This document shows, piece after piece, positions 60,226 to 64,000 of a DNA stretch of 64,000 bases. This DNA is from Rhizobium jaguaris (GTDB lineage Bacteria; Pseudomonadota; Alphaproteobacteria; Rhizobiales; Rhizobiaceae), in assembly GCF_003627755.1 (NCBI RefSeq), contig NZ_CP032694.1, forward strand, positions 1,665,501-1,729,500, written 5' to 3'. The position numbers and the translations under genes are program-made. Within the stretch, counting starts at the first letter, position 1, and each line of letters starts with the position of its first letter. Under the pieces are notes generated by a model that was not told the DNA's origin, made no database searches, and saw only the letters and a list, made by a program, of their open reading frames with translations.

Positions 60226-61371
60226 ATGATGATATTTCTCGACAAGATCTTGGGACGCAAGCGCGTCCTCGTAAAGGAAAACGAACGTCTGGTTGCCCTG
60301 CACAAGGGCACGATCCTGGGTATTTTCGGACCGGGTCAGCAAGTACTGCCGAACCGACGCAACAGCCTTGACGTTTTTCGCTACGATCTGACCAGCCCGG
60401 TTTTCGCATCGGTCTACGAGAAGGCGTTGTTCGAAAAGCTCCCGGAGGTTGCCGAGTATCACCTGACCGTGTTCCGTACCGGCGTCGGCGAGGTTGCCGT
60501 TATCGAGCGCGACGGCGCAATTTACGCGATTCTCGGCCCGAGCCAGAAGCTCGCGGTCTGGACGGAGGCAGGTCCGTGGAAAGAAATGCGCGTCGATACC
60601 GCGCAGGAACTTGCCGTCGACCCGGTCCTAGCGCGACGCCTTGTTCTGGCGCGGAAGCTGGAGTTCCTTGTGAACCACGCCGTGCTGGAAGGGCAGGTGG
60701 GTTTGCTGTTCGTTGACGGCACATATGTGCGGACCCTTGAGCCGGGCATGCATGCCTTCTGGAATGTCGGCAAGGCCCTGCAGGTCAAGATCGTGGACCT
60801 GAAGCGTCAGTCGCTCGATGTCGCAGGACAGGAGCTCTTGACCAAGGACCGCGTGACGATCCGCGTCAACATTTCCGCGGATTACCGCGTGGTCGATCCG
60901 GTCAAGGCCGTCGGCTCCGTCAAGGACTTCGCGGATACGCTCTATCGTGCACTGCAGCTGGCGTTTCGCCGGACGCTCGGCACGATGACGCTGGATCAGA
61001 TCCTGGAGCGCCGCGTCTCCATCAATGCCGAAGCGGCCGAAAAGGTGCGCGAGGACATGATGGCGATCGGTGTGGAAATCGCAGATATCGAGCTCAAGGA
61101 TGTAATCCTGCCGGGCGATATGCGTGAGATATTGAACCAGGTGGTTGCCGCCGAGAAGCAGGCTGAGGCCAACGTCATCCGCCGCCGTGAGGAAACGAAT
61201 GCAACGCGTTCGTTGCTCAACACGGCCAAGGTTATGGCGGAGCATCCGGTCATGCTGCGCTTGAAGGAGCTTGAAGCTCTGGAAGCCATTGCTGGCAAGG
61301 TGGATAACTTGACGATCCACAACGGCACCAGCGGCTTGATGAACGACCTCGTCAAGCTTCGCGACATCTGA
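60226..61371 (+). CDS. slipin-family (SPFH/Band 7) protein
   Basis: 381 residues. The N-terminal part (about 1-160) has no membrane segment: MMIFLDKILGRKRVLVKENE and onward. The SPFH domain starts around VDGTYVRTLEPGMHAFWNVG (about 163-182) and continues through QSLDVAGQELLTKDRVTIRV. A charged helical segment (about 305-345, AAEKQAEANVIRRREETNAT) is typical of oligomerising Band-7 proteins. The start at 60226 has AAGGAG eight bases upstream. Slipins without membrane anchor, to my knowledge, occur in bacterial RNA-repair operons; the two tRNA-like RNAs upstream fit, but RtcB is not in this window. Confidence 0.85.
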   Translation: MMIFLDKILGRKRVLVKENERLVALHKGTILGIFGPGQQVLPNRRNSLDVFRYDLTSPVFASVYEKALFEKLPEVAEYHLTVFRTGVGEVAVIERDGAIYAILGPSQKLAVWTEAGPWKEMRVDTAQELAVDPVLARRLVLARKLEFLVNHAVLEGQVGLLFVDGTYVRTLEPGMHAFWNVGKALQVKIVDLKRQSLDVAGQELLTKDRVTIRVNISADYRVVDPVKAVGSVKDFADTLYRALQLAFRRTLGTMTLDQILERRVSINAEAAEKVREDMMAIGVEIADIELKDVILPGDMREILNQVVAAEKQAEANVIRRREETNATRSLLNTAKVMAEHPVMLRLKELEALEAIAGKVDNLTIHNGTSGLMNDLVKLRDI

Positions 61372-61382
61372 TCGCTGAATAC

Positions 61383-61424
61383 AAAAGAGACCGCCCTGGA
61401 TATCCCGGGCGGTCTCGCTCTTTT
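61383..61424. terminator. bidirectional terminator between slipin and yjhX
   Basis: A perfect 10-bp stem GAGACCGCCC/GGGCGGTCTC (61387-61396 with 61407-61416), flanked by AAAA on the left and TTTT on the right. It serves both convergent genes. Confidence 0.88.
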
Positions 61425-61430
61425 GCGATC

Positions 61431-61688
61431 CTACCTATTATCCAACTGCGCCCTGACCAATCCCAATCCCCGCTCGGTGATCCGATAAGGACTCCCTCCG
61501 GAGGATTTGATGGCTTTCAGGCGTTTGAGTTTGCGGAAGAGATCGAGGCCGAAGCCGGGATAGAGCCAACCGTCGCGTGTGAAGCAACTGACTGCCTCGA
61601 TCTTTTTATTTTCAGAACGGTTGATTTCGATGCGCCCGCCCTGGGCAAGCAGATGCAGGATGCGCTGTTCAGCGCGGGAAATATCCAT
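61431..61688 (-). CDS. yjhX: YjhX (TopAI) family protein, UPF0386
   Basis: 85 residues, the exact family length. MDISRAEQRILHLLAQGGRI, VSCFTRDGWLYPGFGLDLF and the strongly conserved end YRITERGLGLVRAQLDNR are diagnostic. E. coli YjhX inhibits DNA topoisomerase I and is neutralised by the GNAT-type YjhQ. Here it is encoded alone on this strand; a GNAT gene lies divergently 286 bases away. The start at 61688 is chosen over an ATG 19 codons upstream because it matches the family length. Confidence 0.88.
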   Translation of the reverse strand: MDISRAEQRILHLLAQGGRIEINRSENKKIEAVSCFTRDGWLYPGFGLDLFRKLKRLKAIKSSGGSPYRITERGLGLVRAQLDNR

Positions 61689-61974
61689 GGTTTTCAAGAT
61701 CCGGAAAGCGCCGTTAGGCGCAACAAAACGATCCGACATTCCCACCAGGGAAGTCGGGGCTTCGTTTCGGGCCCTGCGCGCAAGAAAGACTTGCGGGCGG
61801 GGCCTTTACCGGGTCTGTGAAGAGGTAAACATGTGCCATACCTAGAACAGGTTGTACCCGGCGGTCAAGTTTCACCCTTGTTAAACATGGGCAGCCTTCC
61901 AGCGCCTGTTTGCTATTTGGCCGCTGGAAAAAGCCCTTTTCCGGTGTTTTACTGCTGAAAACGGCGGGGGCCCG

Positions 61975-62484
61975 ATGATCCATATTCGCAATGCGCACGA
62001 GGGAGAGACGGAGATATTGGTCAATATCGGCCTGCGGTCGTGGCAGACGGCCATGGGGTCGATCGGCGGCACGGATGCGCTGCTCGAAAGTGCCAGCGAA
62101 GCCTTCTCGAATTTCACTCGCAGCGCCTGGCTGACGATTACGGTCGTGGAGCTGAATGGAGTGGTTGCCGGTTGGGCGGCGCGCGAGGCGTTGGACGAGA
62201 ATATTTCCGATTTCTGGATCGATCCCGATCATCTGCGGCAGGGACTTGGTTCGGCACTGCTGGCGCAGATCGAGAAGGATGTTCTGGAGCAGGGGCTGGA
62301 GAAGATCGCGGTGCAGACTCACGCCGGCAACACCGGCGCGATCGAATTCTTCAAGGCGCATGGTTATGCCATCCATTGGCTCTCCGTCGACTATTCTCCG
62401 AAGCTCGATCGCGACGTGCCGACGGTCGGGCTTTCGAAAGTGCTGGTCGACAGCGGCGACGGGACATATGGCAACGGCATATAG
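61975..62484 (+). CDS. GNAT-family N-acetyltransferase upstream of gatB
   Basis: 169 residues. IRNAHEGETEILVNIGLRSW start, the acetyl-CoA loop DPDHLRQGLGSALLAQIEKD (about 83-102) and GNTGAIEFFKAHGYAIHWL. Substrate unknown. It precedes gatB by 87 bases. Its proximity to yjhX raises the question of a YjhQ-like antitoxin role, but it may simply be the GNAT gene usually found next to gatB. Confidence 0.85.
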   Translation: MIHIRNAHEGETEILVNIGLRSWQTAMGSIGGTDALLESASEAFSNFTRSAWLTITVVELNGVVAGWAAREALDENISDFWIDPDHLRQGLGSALLAQIEKDVLEQGLEKIAVQTHAGNTGAIEFFKAHGYAIHWLSVDYSPKLDRDVPTVGLSKVLVDSGDGTYGNGI

Positions 62485-62571
62485 CGCCTGCGCGGTGCTG
62501 AAAGTCTTGCGCCGCTTCGCCAATTGCTCTACCTCACAAAGTTCAGAAGAACAGCATTTCAAGAGCCTCTC

Positions 62572-64000
62572 ATGACCATTGTCGACGTCCGCACGCCAGA
62601 TCCGAAGCGTTTTATTCCCGGTGCCACCGGTGACTGGGAGGTTATTGTCGGGATGGAAGTCCATGCCCAGGTGTTGAGCAAATCTAAGCTCTTCTCCGGT
62701 GCCTCGACCGAGTTCGGCAAGCCGCAGAATTCCAACGTTTCGCTGGTCGATGCCGCCATGCCCGGCATGCTGCCCGTCATCAATGAGGAATGCGTCAAGC
62801 AGGCGGTGCGCACTGGCCTCGGCCTGAAGGCTCAGATCAACAAGCGCTCGGTTTTTGACCGCAAGAACTATTTCTATCCCGACCTGCCGCAGGGCTATCA
62901 GATCTCGCAGTACAAGGATCCGATCGTCGGCGAGGGTAAGATCGTCATTTCGCTCGGTCCGGATCGCCAGGGTCAGTTCGAGGACATCGAGATCGGCATC
63001 GAGCGTCTGCACCTGGAGCAGGACGCCGGCAAGTCGATGCACGATCAGCACGCCACCATGTCCTATGTCGACCTCAATCGCTCGGGCGTGGCGCTGATGG
63101 AAATCGTCTCCAAGCCGGATATGCGCTCGTCGGACGAGGCCAAGGCCTATATGACCAAGCTGCGCTCGATCGTGCGTTATCTCGGTACCTGCGACGGTAA
63201 CATGGACGAAGGCTCCATGCGCGCGGACGTCAACGTCTCCGTGCGTCGTCCGGGTGGAGAATTCGGCACGCGCTGCGAGATCAAGAACGTCAACTCCATC
63301 CGCTTCATCGGCCAGGCGATCGAATATGAAGCGCGCCGTCAGATCGCAATCCTGGAGGACGGCGGCACGATCGACCAGGAAACCCGCCTGTTCGATCCGA
63401 ACAAGGGCGAGACCCGCTCCATGCGCACCAAGGAAGATGCGCATGACTACCGCTATTTCCCCGATCCGGACCTGCTGCCGCTCGAATTCGACGACGCATT
63501 CATTGATGCCTTGAGAGCCAACCTGACGGAACTGCCCGACGACAAGAAGGAGCGTTTCGTTCGCGAGCTTGGCCTGTCGATCTATGACGCTTCCGTGCTC
63601 GTCTCGGAAAAGGCGATTGCCGATTATTTCGAAACGGTCGCCGCTGGCCGTGACGGCAAGATGGCGGCAAACTGGGTGATCAACGATCTCTTGGGCGCCT
63701 TGAACAGGACCGGCAAGACCATCGAGGAGACTCCGGTTTCGCCTGCCCAGCTTGGCGCCATCATCGACCTCATCAAGGCCGAAACCATATCCGGCAAGAT
63801 CGCCAAGGACCTGTTCGAAATCGTGCTCACCGAAGGTGGTGATCCCTCAGAGATTGTCGAGGCCCGTGGCATGAAGCAGGTCACCGACACCGGCGCCATC
63901 GAGAAGGCCGTCGACGAGATCATCGCCGCCAATCCCGATCAGGTCGCCAAGGTCAAGGCCAAGCCGACGCTTGCCGGCTGGTTCGTCGGCCAGGTGATGA
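62572..64000 (+). CDS. gatB: Asp/Glu-tRNA amidotransferase subunit B, cut by the right edge
   Basis: The frame opens at ATG 62572 ([20 protein letters not shown]) and is still open at the window end after 476 residues; the full protein is about 500. Visible marks are [50 protein letters not shown] and the C-terminal YqeY-like tail (about 330 onward). It binds the misacylated tRNA and phosphorylates the side chain. It is separated from gatC and gatA by about 3.1 kb. Confidence 0.95.
   Translation, partial: MTIVDVRTPDPKRFIPGATGDWEVIVGMEVHAQVLSKSKLFSGASTEFGKPQNSNVSLVDAAMPGMLPVINEECVKQAVRTGLGLKAQINKRSVFDRKNYFYPDLPQGYQISQYKDPIVGEGKIVISLGPDRQGQFEDIEIGIERLHLEQDAGKSMHDQHATMSYVDLNRSGVALMEIVSKPDMRSSDEAKAYMTKLRSIVRYLGTCDGNMDEGSMRADVNVSVRRPGGEFGTRCEIKNVNSIRFIGQAIEYEARRQIAILEDGGTIDQETRLFDPNKGETRSMRTKEDAHDYRYFPDPDLLPLEFDDAFIDALRANLTELPDDKKERFVRELGLSIYDASVLVSEKAIADYFETVAAGRDGKMAANWVINDLLGALNRTGKTIEETPVSPAQLGAIIDLIKAETISGKIAKDLFEIVLTEGGDPSEIVEARGMKQVTDTGAIEKAVDEIIAANPDQVAKVKAKPTLAGWFVGQVM

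Overview
The window looks like a chromosomal segment of a Rhizobiaceae bacterium, most likely Rhizobium or a close relative. The evidence is the complete 14-gene nuo operon with rhizobial-type extra genes inside it, a DivK-PleD pair, an alphaproteobacterial LexA box (GAAC-N7-GAAC), a short ProRS without an editing insertion, a YjhX-family gene and a RkpR/KpsE-type capsule export protein. All placement comes from reading protein and RNA sequences; no database search was possible.

Layout. 1-2213 (minus strand): the end of a capsule-polysaccharide export cluster, which abuts a tRNA-Val gene that has lost its 3' part. 2509-2809: a promoter and two identical tRNA-Asp genes. 3070-18967: nuoABCD-x-EF-x-(x)-GHIJKLMN, encoding respiratory complex I, followed by birA, rnj, a methylmalonyl-CoA epimerase and a DUF1467 membrane protein. 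22348-22995: a regulatory stretch holding a minus-strand sRNA and the structured leader of proS. 22996-26351: proS, lolC, lolD. 26357-31358: DUF5680, a secreted protein, a LexA-boxed 28-residue membrane peptide and dnaE. 31355-39364: L,D-transpeptidase, a CelD-type acyltransferase fused to TPRs, LexA-controlled dinB, a GNAT protein, a HAD-like protein, DUF3572, divK and pleD. 39365-40184: an AT-rich stretch with a structured RNA. 40185-51763 (minus strand): rpmG, an MFS transporter, a Nudix remnant, DUF983, rnr, topA, dprA, plsY, a dihydroorotase-like pseudoenzyme and pyrB. 51949-57548: an acyl-CoA dehydrogenase, parD with a broken parE, a GNAT protein, a TetR regulator, two small membrane proteins, ruvX and a UPF0173 hydrolase. 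57642-64000: gatC and gatA, an inserted cassette, a GNAT protein and gatB (running off the right edge).

The most unusual locus lies between gatA and gatB. A perfect 8+8 bp dyad overlaps a sigma70-like promoter. It is followed by two tandem tRNA-like sequences that are almost, but not quite, tRNAs (acceptor mismatches, a 6-nt anticodon loop in one, no CCA in the other). After a GC-rich structured leader comes a slipin-family (SPFH) gene and a strong terminator, with a YjhX-type toxin gene convergent to it. Tandem tRNA mimics with a slipin suggest an RNA-repair or tRNA-damage-response module, although no RtcB, RtcA or RtcR gene is visible here.

Other points of note: an SOS-box-controlled membrane micropeptide that resembles Caulobacter SidA in size, topology and regulation; a PyrC homologue with its metal and catalytic residues replaced, translationally coupled to pyrB; a ParD antitoxin whose ParE toxin is frameshifted by a short internal deletion; and a capsule gene whose apparent start codon lies inside a truncated tRNA-Val.
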